Shown here in pieces: positions 42,555-51,809 of a stretch of DNA of 64,000 nucleotides (positions are counted from its first letter, which is position 1; each line of letters opens with the position of its first letter). The stretch is from Nostoc sp. UHCC 0702 (GTDB taxonomy: Bacteria; Cyanobacteriota; Cyanobacteriia; Cyanobacteriales; Nostocaceae): assembly GCA_017164015.1 (NCBI GenBank), contig CP071065.1:8151501-8215500 (forward strand), in the 5' to 3' direction. The notes beneath the pieces were generated by a model. It was not told the DNA's origin. It saw only the letters and a program-made list of their open reading frames with translations, and ran no database searches. The position numbers and the translations under genes are program-made.

Positions 42555-43730
42555 ATGAAAATTTTAGTTGCCAGTCATACTTATATAGTAGACCTTAACT
42601 GTGAAAAATTACGCGCTTTATCTCAATTAGAACCGGGAATTGAGGTGACAGTCGTAGTTCCCAAAAGCTGGAAACCTGGTGGCGTACAAAACAAAATTAT
42701 TGAAACTCAATACCGCGATGAAGGCGCATTTAAAATAGTCCCTGTTTCTAATTTCAGTCAAAATCATCAGGGACTTCTGACATTTGGTGCAGATTTAATC
42801 AGTTTGGTGCGGCAGTTTCGTCCTCAAGTCATCCAGGTAGAACAAGGGTCACGAGGGCTGGCATATACTCAGATGATTGCCTTAAATCAACTTTTAAATC
42901 TCAAAGCAAAAAATATATTTTTCACTTGGTGGAATTTGCCATACGATTTAAAATTTCCCATCTCTTTATTAGAGAAATATAACCTCAACCATAGCCACGG
43001 CATTATCTCTGGCAATCAGGATGGGGCTGAAATTTTACGGCAAAGGGGATATCAAGGTTCAATTAAAGTCATGCCCCAACTTGGTGTAGATGAAACTTTA
43101 TTTACTCCCAAAGCACAACCAGAATTAGCTGCTAAACTGGGAATTAAATCAGATGATTTTGTGGTGGGTTTTGTGGGGCGGTTTGTTCAGGAAAAAGGTT
43201 TGTTAACGCTGTTGCAAGCATTAGTAACTTTACAAAATAAATCTTGGAAACTATTATTGCTGGGACGCGGGCCGCTAGAAGCCGAATTAATCAAAATCGC
43301 TACAGAAAACAATATAAAAGAACGTTTGATTTTAGTAGAAAGCGTTCCCCATGACGAAGTAGCCAACTATATAAATTTAATGAGTACTTTGGTACTGCCT
43401 TCAGAAACAACTTACAATTTTAAAACCTTAACTTCTGTTGGTTGGAAAGAACAATTTGGTCATGTCCTGATTGAGGCAATGGCTTGTCAAGTTCCTGTAA
43501 TTGGTTCAAATTCTGGTGAAATTCCCCATGTAATTGGTGATGCTGGTTTAATCTTTTCTGAAGGGGATGCTAAAGCCTTGGCTGATTGCTTAGTTCAATT
43601 AATAGAAAAACCAGATTTTGCCCAAACTCTCGGTGAAATGGGTTATCAAAAAGCAATGGTAAAATACACCAATAAAGCTTTAGCAAAGCAGCAGTTTGAG
43701 TTTTATCAAGAATTAGTCAATAGTCAATAG
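42555..43730 (+). CDS. Family 4-type glycosyltransferase
   Basis: A 391-residue GT-B enzyme. The C-terminal nucleotide-sugar domain is clear: FVVGFVGRFVQEKGLLTLLQ (about 199-218) and the E-x7-E-type region FGHVLIEAMACQVPVIGSNS (about 302-321). The N-terminal domain begins MKILVASHTYIVDLNCEKL. The last residues VNSQ and the stop codon are written by GTCAATA heptamers (GTC AAT AGT CAA TAG), so the 3' end of the gene is repeat-derived. Role: sugar transfer in polysaccharide synthesis, substrate unknown. Confidence 0.9.
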   Translation: MKILVASHTYIVDLNCEKLRALSQLEPGIEVTVVVPKSWKPGGVQNKIIETQYRDEGAFKIVPVSNFSQNHQGLLTFGADLISLVRQFRPQVIQVEQGSRGLAYTQMIALNQLLNLKAKNIFFTWWNLPYDLKFPISLLEKYNLNHSHGIISGNQDGAEILRQRGYQGSIKVMPQLGVDETLFTPKAQPELAAKLGIKSDDFVVGFVGRFVQEKGLLTLLQALVTLQNKSWKLLLLGRGPLEAELIKIATENNIKERLILVESVPHDEVANYINLMSTLVLPSETTYNFKTLTSVGWKEQFGHVLIEAMACQVPVIGSNSGEIPHVIGDAGLIFSEGDAKALADCLVQLIEKPDFAQTLGEMGYQKAMVKYTNKALAKQQFEFYQELVNSQ

Positions 43731-43829
43731 TCAATAGTCAATAGTCAATAGTCAATAGTCAGTGGTCAGTAGTCGATAGCAATTAACAGCTAACAACTGA
43801 CAACTGACAACTGACAACTGACAACTAAC
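43716..43829. repeat. GTCAATA, GTCAGTG and TGACAAC heptamer tract
   Basis: Seven or so GTCAATA/GTCAGTG units overlapping the end of the upstream glycosyltransferase gene, then TGACAAC units ending a few bases before the next ATG (43836). Confidence 0.88.
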
Positions 43830-43835
43830 AAAAAA

Positions 43836-45011
43836 ATGAAAATTTTACAAATTGTCCCTTCAATTTCTTTGATTTACGGCGGCCCTAGTCAAATGGTTCT
43901 AGGGCTAGCCCCTGCTTTAGCAAAAGAGGGTGTGAAAGTTACAATTCTCACGACTGATAGTAATGGTGATAATGGTCAACAACCCTTAAATGTTCCTTTA
44001 AATAGCTTAATTCAACAAGATGGCTATGAAATAATTTACTTTCGTTGTGCCCCGTTTCGTCGGTACAAATTTTCGCTTGATTTACTAAAATGGCTAAAAC
44101 GTCATGCTTGTGAGTTTGACCTGGCACATATTCATGCTTTATTTTCTCCCATAAGTAGTGCTGCTGCAATTGTCTGTCGTCAGCAAAAGCTACCTTACAT
44201 TTTGCGTCCTTTGGGTACTCTTGACCCAGCTGATTTACAGAAGAAAAAGCAATTGAAACAGCTTTATGTGGAAATTATAGAACGTCGTAATATAGCTGAT
44301 GCAGCAGCAATTCATTTTACTAGTGACCAAGAAGCAAAAATATCAGAAAGATTTGGAGTTGTTACGCAAGATTTGGTGATTCCTTTGGGTGTAGTTCCTC
44401 CTCGAAGATATGAGGGTAATTTGGATCTTGGTCGGTTAGGCATTCCACAAGATGTGCCTTTGGTGTTGTTTATGTCCCGCATTGACCCGAAAAAGGGTTT
44501 GAATTTGTTGATTCCAGCGTTGGAAAAATTGCTATATGAAGGGTGCAATTTTCATTTTGTCTTAGCTGGGACAAATCCCCAAGACCCAGATTATGAGCAA
44601 AAGATTAAATCCCAAATTGATAATTCACCATTGCGATCGCACACTACAATCACAGGCTTTGTCAGTGGTGAGTTAAAAGCTAGTTTACTACAAGTTGCTA
44701 ATTTATTCGTTTTACCTTCATACTATGAAAACTTTGGCATTGCCGTAGCTGAGGCAATGGTTGCAGGCATACCTGTAATTATCTCTGACCAAGTGCATAT
44801 TTGGCAGCAGGTGCGTGATAGTGAGTCGGGGTGGGTGGGTACAACAGATGTGCAAACGCTGTTTGAGTTATTGCGAGAAGCTTTGCAAAATCCCCAAGAA
44901 CGCCAGCGGCGGGGATTAAATGCCCAAAAATATGCATTGCAAAATTTCAGTTGGGATGCGATCGCTCGCCAAATGATTCAAGTTTACCAGCAAATAGTGG
45001 CAAATTCTTGA
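43836..45011 (+). CDS. Family 4 glycosyltransferase
   Basis: A 391-residue GT-B enzyme. The N-terminal domain has the donor/acceptor loop SLIYGGPSQMVLGLAPAL (about 8-25) and HIHALFSPIS. The C-terminal domain has VPLVLFMSRIDPKKGLNLLI (about 209-228) and YYENFGIAVAEAMVAGIPVI (about 297-316), the usual E-x7-E region. It is the last gene of the polysaccharide cluster. No signal or membrane segment. The 5' leader is a heptamer tract. Confidence 0.9.
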   Translation: MKILQIVPSISLIYGGPSQMVLGLAPALAKEGVKVTILTTDSNGDNGQQPLNVPLNSLIQQDGYEIIYFRCAPFRRYKFSLDLLKWLKRHACEFDLAHIHALFSPISSAAAIVCRQQKLPYILRPLGTLDPADLQKKKQLKQLYVEIIERRNIADAAAIHFTSDQEAKISERFGVVTQDLVIPLGVVPPRRYEGNLDLGRLGIPQDVPLVLFMSRIDPKKGLNLLIPALEKLLYEGCNFHFVLAGTNPQDPDYEQKIKSQIDNSPLRSHTTITGFVSGELKASLLQVANLFVLPSYYENFGIAVAEAMVAGIPVIISDQVHIWQQVRDSESGWVGTTDVQTLFELLREALQNPQERQRRGLNAQKYALQNFSWDAIARQMIQVYQQIVANS

Positions 45012-45063
45012 ATGAGTCAATAGTCAATAGTCAACAACTTCAACCCAAATAATTTATTTGTTA

Positions 45064-45218
45064 ACGTGAGTTCGACAGACCTCTCCCTGCTAAAAGGCGT
45101 TCGCGAAGCGTCTCCGTAAGGAGAGGGAGGAGGAACGAAAAAATAAGGTTTTTACTCCCCTCTCCTTGTAGGAGAGGGGTTGGGGGAGAGGTCGAAACAG
45201 TATTCATCGAACTTACGT
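45064..45218. repeat. MITE-like repeat, family A, copy 3
   Basis: 155 bp between ACGTGAGTTCGA (45064-45075) and TCGAACTTACGT (45207-45218), flanked by perfect 7-bp direct repeats TTTGTTA (45057-45063 and 45219-45225). A further palindromic module GCGTTCGCGAAGCGTCTCCG sits inside. Confidence 0.8.
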
Positions 45219-45232
45219 TTTGTTAGAGTTCC

Positions 45233-47209
45233 CTAATTCGACCTTTGCCAAAGACGTTGAATTTCTTCTGTGGTTGCAGCATTTGGAGGTGGGAGGATTT
45301 GCACATTTGGTTTGACTTCTGCACCGGAAATATTCTGATTCCATAAACTATTAGGCACAGCTTTTAAATCAACAGCATTATTCACCGAACGAAAGCCATA
45401 CTGAACTAATACTGTTTGTTGTTCTGGTTGCGTGAGAAAATCTAGAAATTTTCTTGCAGCATTTGCAGTTCCGCTATTTATATCTCGACGCATAATAACT
45501 GCTGTGGCGGTAGATTCAATTGTAGGATTTAAATAATAGATTTGATAAGGTTTACCGGAATTCGCTTTTGATTGTTGCCAACGATGAAGGGCAATACTTT
45601 CGTATACTGTCGCCACATCAGCATCATTAGTGCCTCTAGCAATAAATTCTTGCAAAAGAATATCTGTAGACCTGGGTGGCTGATAAACTGATTTTTTAAT
45701 TAAACTAAACAATAACTGCACAGATGCATTGTTAAAACTATTGTTGGTGACTGTTTCACCTAATTTTGATTGAGTCCACAAATTTAATGTCATTTGACCG
45801 CTATTAGAACGGGTGGGGTCTGTGGTGACAAAATCAAAACTACCCCAGTTACTAGAACCGCCGATTTTTTCCCAGTTACCTGCTTGCATTGCTTGTTCGA
45901 TTCTTGACCATTGAAAACGATTATCTGGGAAGAGAACTTTGCCACGTTCAGGCCAAGCTATACCTACCAGCATTGTTTTTGCTACAGGTCGGGGAGAATC
46001 ATAAAATGGTTCGCTGTTGTTTGTAGTAGTGAGGCGATCGCTTAATTCTGTTAAAATTACTCCATTGGCTGGAATTAAAATTGCTGGCTTAAAATCGTTT
46101 TTTTGGTCAATATACTTATTAACCATATCTTGAGAGCCTTGAAATTTTAGCTCCAACTTAATATTCGGATTTGTTTGTTCAAATTTTGCTTCTAGCGCTT
46201 GTAGGGGTTCTTGTAATTCAGTACCGCTAACAATGACCACGGTTTGCTGTAACCCAGGAATGGGGGCGTAGGTTAAACCTAAAGCAGCTAAAATAATAGC
46301 CACTGAGGTGGCATAACGCCGAGATTTCGATTCTTTATTTTTAATCGGGGTAGATTTTAATCCTGATGCCATATTCTGTAATTGTTGAATTCTAGCTGTT
46401 GTTGGCGGGTGGGTAGAAAACAATTGTGTTGTGAAATTAGCCGCAAAAGAATTGATAATAAACAGCGGTGCAAAAGCCGGATTTCCCTCCATTGGCATTT
46501 GGCGACTGTTTTTTTCTAACTTCTCTAAGGCGTTAGCTAATGCTTGAGGATTTCCGGTTAAGCTACCAGCACCAGCATCAGCTGCAAATTCCCGATTACG
46601 AGAAATTGACATTTGAATTATAGTTGCTATCAAAGGTGCCATCAGCAGCATCAAAAATGACCCCACTGGCCCTAATACATTGCCTCTAGTGTGCCGCGAA
46701 CCACCAAAAAACCAAAATCCATTAGTTGCGAGTTCAGCCAGTATAGAAACAGCACCAGCAATAGTTGCTGCAACTGTTTGTGTCAAAGTATCCCAGTTTT
46801 TGATATGACTGATTTCATGAGCAATCACTGCTTCTAATTCCTCTTCAGTTAACAGGTTAATCAGCCCTTCGGTGACAGCAACTACTGCATGATTGGGATC
46901 GCGTCCAGTGGCAAAAGCATTGGCTGAAGATGTGGGAATTATGTAGATTTTTGGTAAAGGTAATTTAGCACGATCGCACAATACCTTAACCATCGGTTCC
47001 AGCAATCTGGCTTCTCTGGGAATGGGGGTTTTTGCTTTGTAGAATGTTAAGACTACTTGATGGGAATAAAACCAGGTGCCAAAATTTAATAAAGCTGCGA
47101 TCGCTAAGCCGATGATAGCTCCCATCGTCCCACCAATCAACAAGTATCCAATTAAAACTAACAGCCCAGTTAAGAAACCCAGTAGAACAATTGTTTTGAT
47201 AAAATTCAT
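45233..47209 (-). CDS. HtpX-like M48 metalloprotease fused to a solute-binding-protein domain
   Basis: A 658-residue fusion. Residues 1-290 form a full HtpX-type membrane protease: two N-terminal hydrophobic segments, HEISH (His131, Glu132, His135) as the zinc site, more membrane segments (about 145-165, 180-200) and the third ligand Glu in SRNREFAADAGAGSL. After a basic linker (TPIKNKESKSRRYA) there is another hydrophobic segment (about 305-325) and then a periplasmic-binding-protein type 2 domain (about 325-640) with TVVIVSGTELQEPL and DPTRSNSGQMTLNLW. Normal HtpX is about 290 residues long. The PTRSNSG motif recurs in the VWA lipoprotein three genes upstream. One idea is a ligand- or substrate-sensing quality-control protease; this is inference. 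Confidence 0.85.
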   Translation of the reverse strand: MNFIKTIVLLGFLTGLLVLIGYLLIGGTMGAIIGLAIAALLNFGTWFYSHQVVLTFYKAKTPIPREARLLEPMVKVLCDRAKLPLPKIYIIPTSSANAFATGRDPNHAVVAVTEGLINLLTEEELEAVIAHEISHIKNWDTLTQTVAATIAGAVSILAELATNGFWFFGGSRHTRGNVLGPVGSFLMLLMAPLIATIIQMSISRNREFAADAGAGSLTGNPQALANALEKLEKNSRQMPMEGNPAFAPLFIINSFAANFTTQLFSTHPPTTARIQQLQNMASGLKSTPIKNKESKSRRYATSVAIILAALGLTYAPIPGLQQTVVIVSGTELQEPLQALEAKFEQTNPNIKLELKFQGSQDMVNKYIDQKNDFKPAILIPANGVILTELSDRLTTTNNSEPFYDSPRPVAKTMLVGIAWPERGKVLFPDNRFQWSRIEQAMQAGNWEKIGGSSNWGSFDFVTTDPTRSNSGQMTLNLWTQSKLGETVTNNSFNNASVQLLFSLIKKSVYQPPRSTDILLQEFIARGTNDADVATVYESIALHRWQQSKANSGKPYQIYYLNPTIESTATAVIMRRDINSGTANAARKFLDFLTQPEQQTVLVQYGFRSVNNAVDLKAVPNSLWNQNISGAEVKPNVQILPPPNAATTEEIQRLWQRSN

Positions 47210-47402
47210 TATTATGTACTCTCAAATTATAATTTTTAAATTTCAATTATGACTTGATTTTGCTTAAATCTACAGCAAACAAATTTTTGATAGCGAGTTT
47301 TTTAGTATTAATATTAATTGCACTTAAATCGAACAAAATAAATTAGAATCAATAAAATTCTTAATTACCTTTTTGAAATCCGACTTAACCTATACCTATT
47401 TA

Positions 47403-47606
47403 TCATAAAGAATGGACACGCTGTTGCTGACAATTAACATAATTAGCCTCCAGGCGATTACAGTTTAAAATAACTGACTTACCCAACAGAAATGGGAGTG
47501 CAGGTAGAGAAACGATGAAAATAAATATAAAAAGTGCTGCGATAATTAATCCAAATGTAGCTATCATTTTTAATGAATCAATCCAAGAATACACTATATT
47601 ACGCAT
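47403..47606 (-). CDS. Small membrane protein, possibly a truncated copy of a larger family
   Basis: A 67-residue protein with one long hydrophobic segment (MIATFGLIIAALFIFIFIVS, about 14-33) and then SVILNCNRLEANYVNCQQQR. A pattern of this kind (L-x-C-x-R-x-E-x6-C) starts the extracytoplasmic part of some longer cyanobacterial membrane proteins, as I recall, so this may be the front end of a truncated gene: the frame stops soon after. It lies between the HtpX fusion and the coiled-coil protein on the same strand. Confidence 0.5.
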   Translation of the reverse strand: MRNIVYSWIDSLKMIATFGLIIAALFIFIFIVSLPALPFLLGKSVILNCNRLEANYVNCQQQRVHSL

Positions 47607-47668
47607 ATCTAATCCTAAATATTACTAAATAACTAAAAGCTGATTTCGATGTAATTGAATTAATTTAA

Positions 47669-48397
47669 TTATTTACGAAATAGCAAATCAATATTCTCTT
47701 GTAAACTGCTCAATTCATCACTAACTAATTGCAGTTGATTTATCTGTTCTGAATCGGTTAAATCAGAACTATGTAACTGATTGTATAATCGCTGCAACAC
47801 ACCAGCAGAATCTTGAATTTGGGTAGAGATACTCACAATTTGTGCTAAGCGAGTATCTTGACCTTCTTGTGCTAGCTGAATATTGCGTTTGAGACTTTCT
47901 GCTAGTTGGCTGAGGTGTTGCTTAGCCATACCCGAACTTGACCGAAGTTTTTGTTGAACTTCTGTTAGTTGTCGTTGTAATTCACTAACTGAAAGCAGCG
48001 AATTACTTCCTTGTAAACGCCATGCCAGATTATCGATTTTTGCCGGGAGTTCTTGAGTGCGATCGCAACTCATTTGTACTGTTGCTAAAAGTTCTGTTTG
48101 AAAAGAATCGGTTAACAGCTTTTTTGCCTCAATACGCAGGTCATTGGCTTTATTTGCCAATGTCAAAGCTGAAAACCGGACTTCCATAATTTCCCGTTCT
48201 AATTCCGAATTATTTAAATTCAAATATTTTGGTTCACGGAATTGCAAAAAACTAGCACCAGCGATAGAAATACCAGCTGCTACAGGTAACATGATTTTGC
48301 TGGAAACATCAGCAAAACGTACACCAACAATCAGAACGATTCCCCCAGCTAATATAGCTATTGGATAATCTAATGGATTTACCAGCTTCATAATCAT
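47669..48397 (-). CDS. Membrane-anchored coiled-coil protein
   Basis: A 242-residue protein. Two short hydrophobic segments near the N-terminus (DYPIAILAGGIVLIVGVRFA and KIMLPVAAGISIAGASFLQF, about 10-55) precede a long heptad-rich helical part (about 65-240: SELQRQLTEVQQKLRSSSGM, SDLTDSEQINQLQLVSDELS). No enzymatic motif. The start is ATG 48397 or two codons later; no clear ribosome-binding site. It lies between the SBP-VWA lipoprotein and the HtpX fusion on the same strand and may bridge them. Not a recognised family. Confidence 0.65.
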   Translation of the reverse strand: MIMKLVNPLDYPIAILAGGIVLIVGVRFADVSSKIMLPVAAGISIAGASFLQFREPKYLNLNNSELEREIMEVRFSALTLANKANDLRIEAKKLLTDSFQTELLATVQMSCDRTQELPAKIDNLAWRLQGSNSLLSVSELQRQLTEVQQKLRSSSGMAKQHLSQLAESLKRNIQLAQEGQDTRLAQIVSISTQIQDSAGVLQRLYNQLHSSDLTDSEQINQLQLVSDELSSLQENIDLLFRK

Positions 48398-48560
48398 CAC
48401 AGAATTCGTAATTGGTAATTATAACGAATTGCAATTGAGTCGGGTATATGGTAAAAGCAATTCATCAATTGCTGATAAAATTAGCTTTTAATCACTCAGT
48501 AAAAACCTAGTCAAATTTGAAGCATGTGATTTAAAACACTTGAGAAATTGCCGATTTTGT

Positions 48561-50270
48561 TTAAAACTCTACCTGCAAATCTGCCATTAAACGTAAAATT
48601 GTTTCCGGGTTTCCTTGAGAATAATAACCGCCATTGAAATCAGCTATTTTCTTCAAAGCATCAGGATCAAATTCACCTTCTTTTCCATATCCCACGGTGA
48701 AAAAACTAATACGTTGGTCGCTAGAAAAGCCACTTTTTTGTAATTCAGTTGATAGCTGTTCCAACTTCACCGTTGACTCAGAATCCTCGCCATCAGTTAA
48801 TATCAGCACGGCGTTAATTGCATCTTTGCGGAAATTATTTTGTAGCCAGTTGCGAGCTTGGAGGGCAGCATCGTATAATCTAGTGCCACCACCAACACTC
48901 AGCCCGCTGATAAATTGCAAACCGCGATCGCGTCCTTGGGGTGTACCATCCACTAATACCGGTGGGCGAATTTCTGAATCAAAATCAATCAAGGCAATTT
49001 GCTCTTTTGGCCCCAAATTTTTAATGTAGTTCTGGAGAGTATTCTGCACCGCTGGTAACTTATCATCAGACATTGAACCCGAAGAATCCACAACTACCAC
49101 CACTAATGATGGTTTTTTAGCGACTTCTTGCCAAGATTTCAACATCGCCTCTACGACTTGTGGTTGGGGTGGTCGTAATGAATCATACTTGGCTTGGGAG
49201 TTGACCCCAAATTCAGAAGTAAACTTTGGCCCTAAGTCAACACCTGGAATTCCTGGACGCAAGCCTAAATCTGTAGCAATTTTTTGAGTAGAAGGCGATC
49301 GCAAATACGTGATAAACTTTTCGGCCGCCACCTTTTCATCTGCATTCACCCAAGGTGCATTCGGCAAAATTGCCCGCATATTGGAAGTAAATGTCGCCTT
49401 GGGATAAACTGCCTCATAGCGTTCCTGTCCTGGTTGCAATTTAGAATTAGCAGCAATCACACTAGACTCATACACCGAACCCACAGAAGCCCAAAATGGG
49501 CCATTTTTCACTATTGCTTGGGCTAGAGAATTGGTAGAAACGCCGTAGCGGGTAATCTTGCTTTGGATTTGCTGGATTTGCGGCTGGAACTGTTGCACAT
49601 CAGCAAGTGTCAATTGTTCAGGACGTTTACCCGATACACTGGCATATTGCGCTACCAAAGTTTGTAACCCAGAATTAGAACGAGTCGGTGCAGTGTGGAC
49701 ATAATGAACCACTATTGGCGGCCCCGATGGATCAATATCACGGTGGGTTTTTGCTGTCACCAAAGCTTTGTAAGGATCAGCAATTTTTCGCAAACCACCA
49801 GCTACATCTGCCTGCGCCATGAATACCATTGGTGTATTGGCTACCAGTGCTGAATCAGTAATTTGCGGAATATAATTTTTTCCAGGAAACAGTTGGTTAA
49901 TTCGGTAAATTAGCTGACTATAATATATGTCTCCATCCAAAGAAATAATTGTGGGGAAATCAGCTGCATCAGCCTGTAACGTCCCATTTTTCAGCTGAGT
50001 TGCCAAAGAAACCGTTTGAGTGACAACATCACCGCTACCTACTGCCTCGCACTCCACCCGAAAAGCCGTACCATTGTCCAGCTGAGGTTGTGTAGCATTA
50101 AAGTTAGTTGCAGCTTGCTTGCAAAAGTCTCCCAAGGCGCTGCCAACTAAAACTTTAACTTTTAAACCTGTAAAATTATCTGTAGAGTTAGAGCCACTGT
50201 TACAAGCTGTTAATAACAGCATCCCAAATACTGCAAGGCGCGTAATCAAGAAACGACCTTTGAAAATCAT
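48561..50270 (-). CDS. Solute-binding and VWA-domain lipoprotein
   Basis: A 569-residue protein read from ATG 50270, which has GGAGA 5 nt upstream; a TTG four codons earlier is less likely. Lipobox LLTAC gives a lipid-anchored cysteine near residue 23. Residues about 35-350 form a type 2 periplasmic binding domain containing HTAPTRSNSGLQTLVAQY, like the HtpX fusion. The C-terminal von Willebrand A domain (about 385-569) has a full MIDAS: DSSGSMS, the threonine in GGGTRLYDA and the aspartate in LTDGEDSES. Such a protein would bind a ligand and a metal-dependent protein partner in the periplasm. It is the first gene of the four-gene group; the downstream gaps (163 bp and less) allow one transcript, though this is not shown. 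Confidence 0.85.
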   Translation of the reverse strand: MIFKGRFLITRLAVFGMLLLTACNSGSNSTDNFTGLKVKVLVGSALGDFCKQAATNFNATQPQLDNGTAFRVECEAVGSGDVVTQTVSLATQLKNGTLQADAADFPTIISLDGDIYYSQLIYRINQLFPGKNYIPQITDSALVANTPMVFMAQADVAGGLRKIADPYKALVTAKTHRDIDPSGPPIVVHYVHTAPTRSNSGLQTLVAQYASVSGKRPEQLTLADVQQFQPQIQQIQSKITRYGVSTNSLAQAIVKNGPFWASVGSVYESSVIAANSKLQPGQERYEAVYPKATFTSNMRAILPNAPWVNADEKVAAEKFITYLRSPSTQKIATDLGLRPGIPGVDLGPKFTSEFGVNSQAKYDSLRPPQPQVVEAMLKSWQEVAKKPSLVVVVVDSSGSMSDDKLPAVQNTLQNYIKNLGPKEQIALIDFDSEIRPPVLVDGTPQGRDRGLQFISGLSVGGGTRLYDAALQARNWLQNNFRKDAINAVLILTDGEDSESTVKLEQLSTELQKSGFSSDQRISFFTVGYGKEGEFDPDALKKIADFNGGYYSQGNPETILRLMADLQVEF

Positions 50271-50918
50271 GCAGTTCTCCAAGAAGAATTAGTTACCCAG
50301 TAAAACCTTCGATTCCAGTGTGCTAACTAAAAATCACAAGCTTGAGGCCAAATTATGAAAAAACAAACCACAAAAGACACTAAGGACACCAAGGTATAAG
50401 ACTTTTAGACAGTTCTTGTGTCAGTTCTAGATTTGTTTTTTCTCCCAGCCAGATATACAAGTAACCATGAGAACTACAAATTCTTGTAGAATCATTCCAG
50501 AAAATTTATGAAGTTATGATTAACTTCCCTGTGCAAACGCTGACAAGGGACTTCCAACTAAAACAGGACTTACGCAACTGGCACACATATTTTCTGTGAT
50601 GGCAGTCAATAGGAGCCAGCGCGTTGCGGAGGTTCCCTCCGTTGTAGCGACTGGCGTTCAATAATCAAGGGTAAAAAGTCAAGGTTTTTGGACTTTTGAC
50701 TCTTGACTTTGGACGATTTTTGTCAAAAATATATGACAATGCGCGTAAGTCCTATAAAAAAAGATCCCACTCCACTGTTCACATTCATCAGTCATCAGTC
50801 ATCAGTCAGCAACTTAAAATTTTGTTTCAAACTGCTAAAGCCCGATTGGGGAATGAGGGTTTTATGTCATTATGTGAAAATAGAAGACACATGCCTTTTT
50901 TATTACAGGGAATCTCTC
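50271..50918. other. Intergenic region upstream of peroxiredoxin
   Basis: 648 bp. It holds the palindrome GCGGAGGTTCCCTCCG region (50621-50659; inverse of the unit at 30650-30684) and degenerate GACTTTTGACTCTTGAC heptamers (about 50691-50713). Short frames through it are shadows. The divergent promoters are not identified. Confidence 0.55.
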
Positions 50919-51557
50919 ATGGCTCTCCGTCTTGGTGACACAGTACCAAACTTTAAGCAAGCCTCCACACATGGCGACATAGATTTTTACGAATGGGCGG
51001 GTGACAGCTGGGTAGTGCTGTTTTCTCACCCTGCTGACTTTACACCAGTTTGCACCACCGAATTAGGCACAGTTGCCAAACTGAAACCAGAGTTTGACAA
51101 GCGTAACGTCAAAGCGATCGCTCTGAGTGTTGATAGTGTAGAATCCCACAATGGATGGGTGGGAGATATCGAAGAAACTCAAAACACCAGCCTCAACTAC
51201 CCGATTTTGGCAGATGCGGATCGTCAAGTTTCTGACCTTTACGACATGATTCATCCCAATGCTAACGCCGCTTTGACGGTGCGATCGGTTTTTGTTATTG
51301 ACCCCAACAAAAAACTGCGTCTCACTTTCACCTATCCTCCCAGCACAGGACGCAACTTTGATGAACTCTTGCGCGTCATTGATTCGCTGCAATTAACTGA
51401 TAATTACAGCGTCGCTACACCAGCTGACTGGAAAGACGGCGACAAAGTGGTTATTGTCCCCTCCCTCAAAGATCCAGAAGTGCTGAAAGAAAAATTCCCC
51501 AAAGGTTACGAGGAAGTCAAGCCCTATCTGCGGCTAACTCCCCAGCCTAACAAGTAA
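50919..51557 (+). CDS. 1-Cys peroxiredoxin (Prx6 type)
   Basis: A 212-residue peroxiredoxin read from ATG 50919, eight nt after AGGGA; the frame extends further upstream, but only the part from MALRLGDTVPNFKQ is conserved. The peroxidatic cysteine is Cys45 in PADFTPVCTTE, and no resolving cysteine is visible. The C-terminal extension (DWKDGDKVVIVPSLKDPEVL, about 160-180) is typical of the Prx6 class. It reduces hydrogen and lipid peroxides. It stands alone and is followed by a large repeat region. Confidence 0.95.
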   Translation: MALRLGDTVPNFKQASTHGDIDFYEWAGDSWVVLFSHPADFTPVCTTELGTVAKLKPEFDKRNVKAIALSVDSVESHNGWVGDIEETQNTSLNYPILADADRQVSDLYDMIHPNANAALTVRSVFVIDPNKKLRLTFTYPPSTGRNFDELLRVIDSLQLTDNYSVATPADWKDGDKVVIVPSLKDPEVLKEKFPKGYEEVKPYLRLTPQPNK

Positions 51558-51809
51558 ATCTGAAAACCATTTCGTGTATTAGACGCAAAGGCGCAAAACT
51601 ATATCTTCCCGTCTTTGCGTCTTTACTTTATCCCAGTAGCCAATAGCTTTCATCTTTCTGTCGCCAAGCCATATTTATAGGAATTATGCACTCGTAACGA
51701 AAAATTAATACCAATTTCAATAATCTTTGCGACACATACAGCACTTTGCTAGTAAATGAAGTACACCCACTCCAACCCTCCCACCCTCCTCTGTCCCCCC
51801 TTACTAAGG

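Noticed and set aside
50703..50918. N-terminal extension of the peroxiredoxin frame
   Set aside because: The upstream 72 codons are not typical of the family, and AGGGA precedes the internal ATG at 50919.
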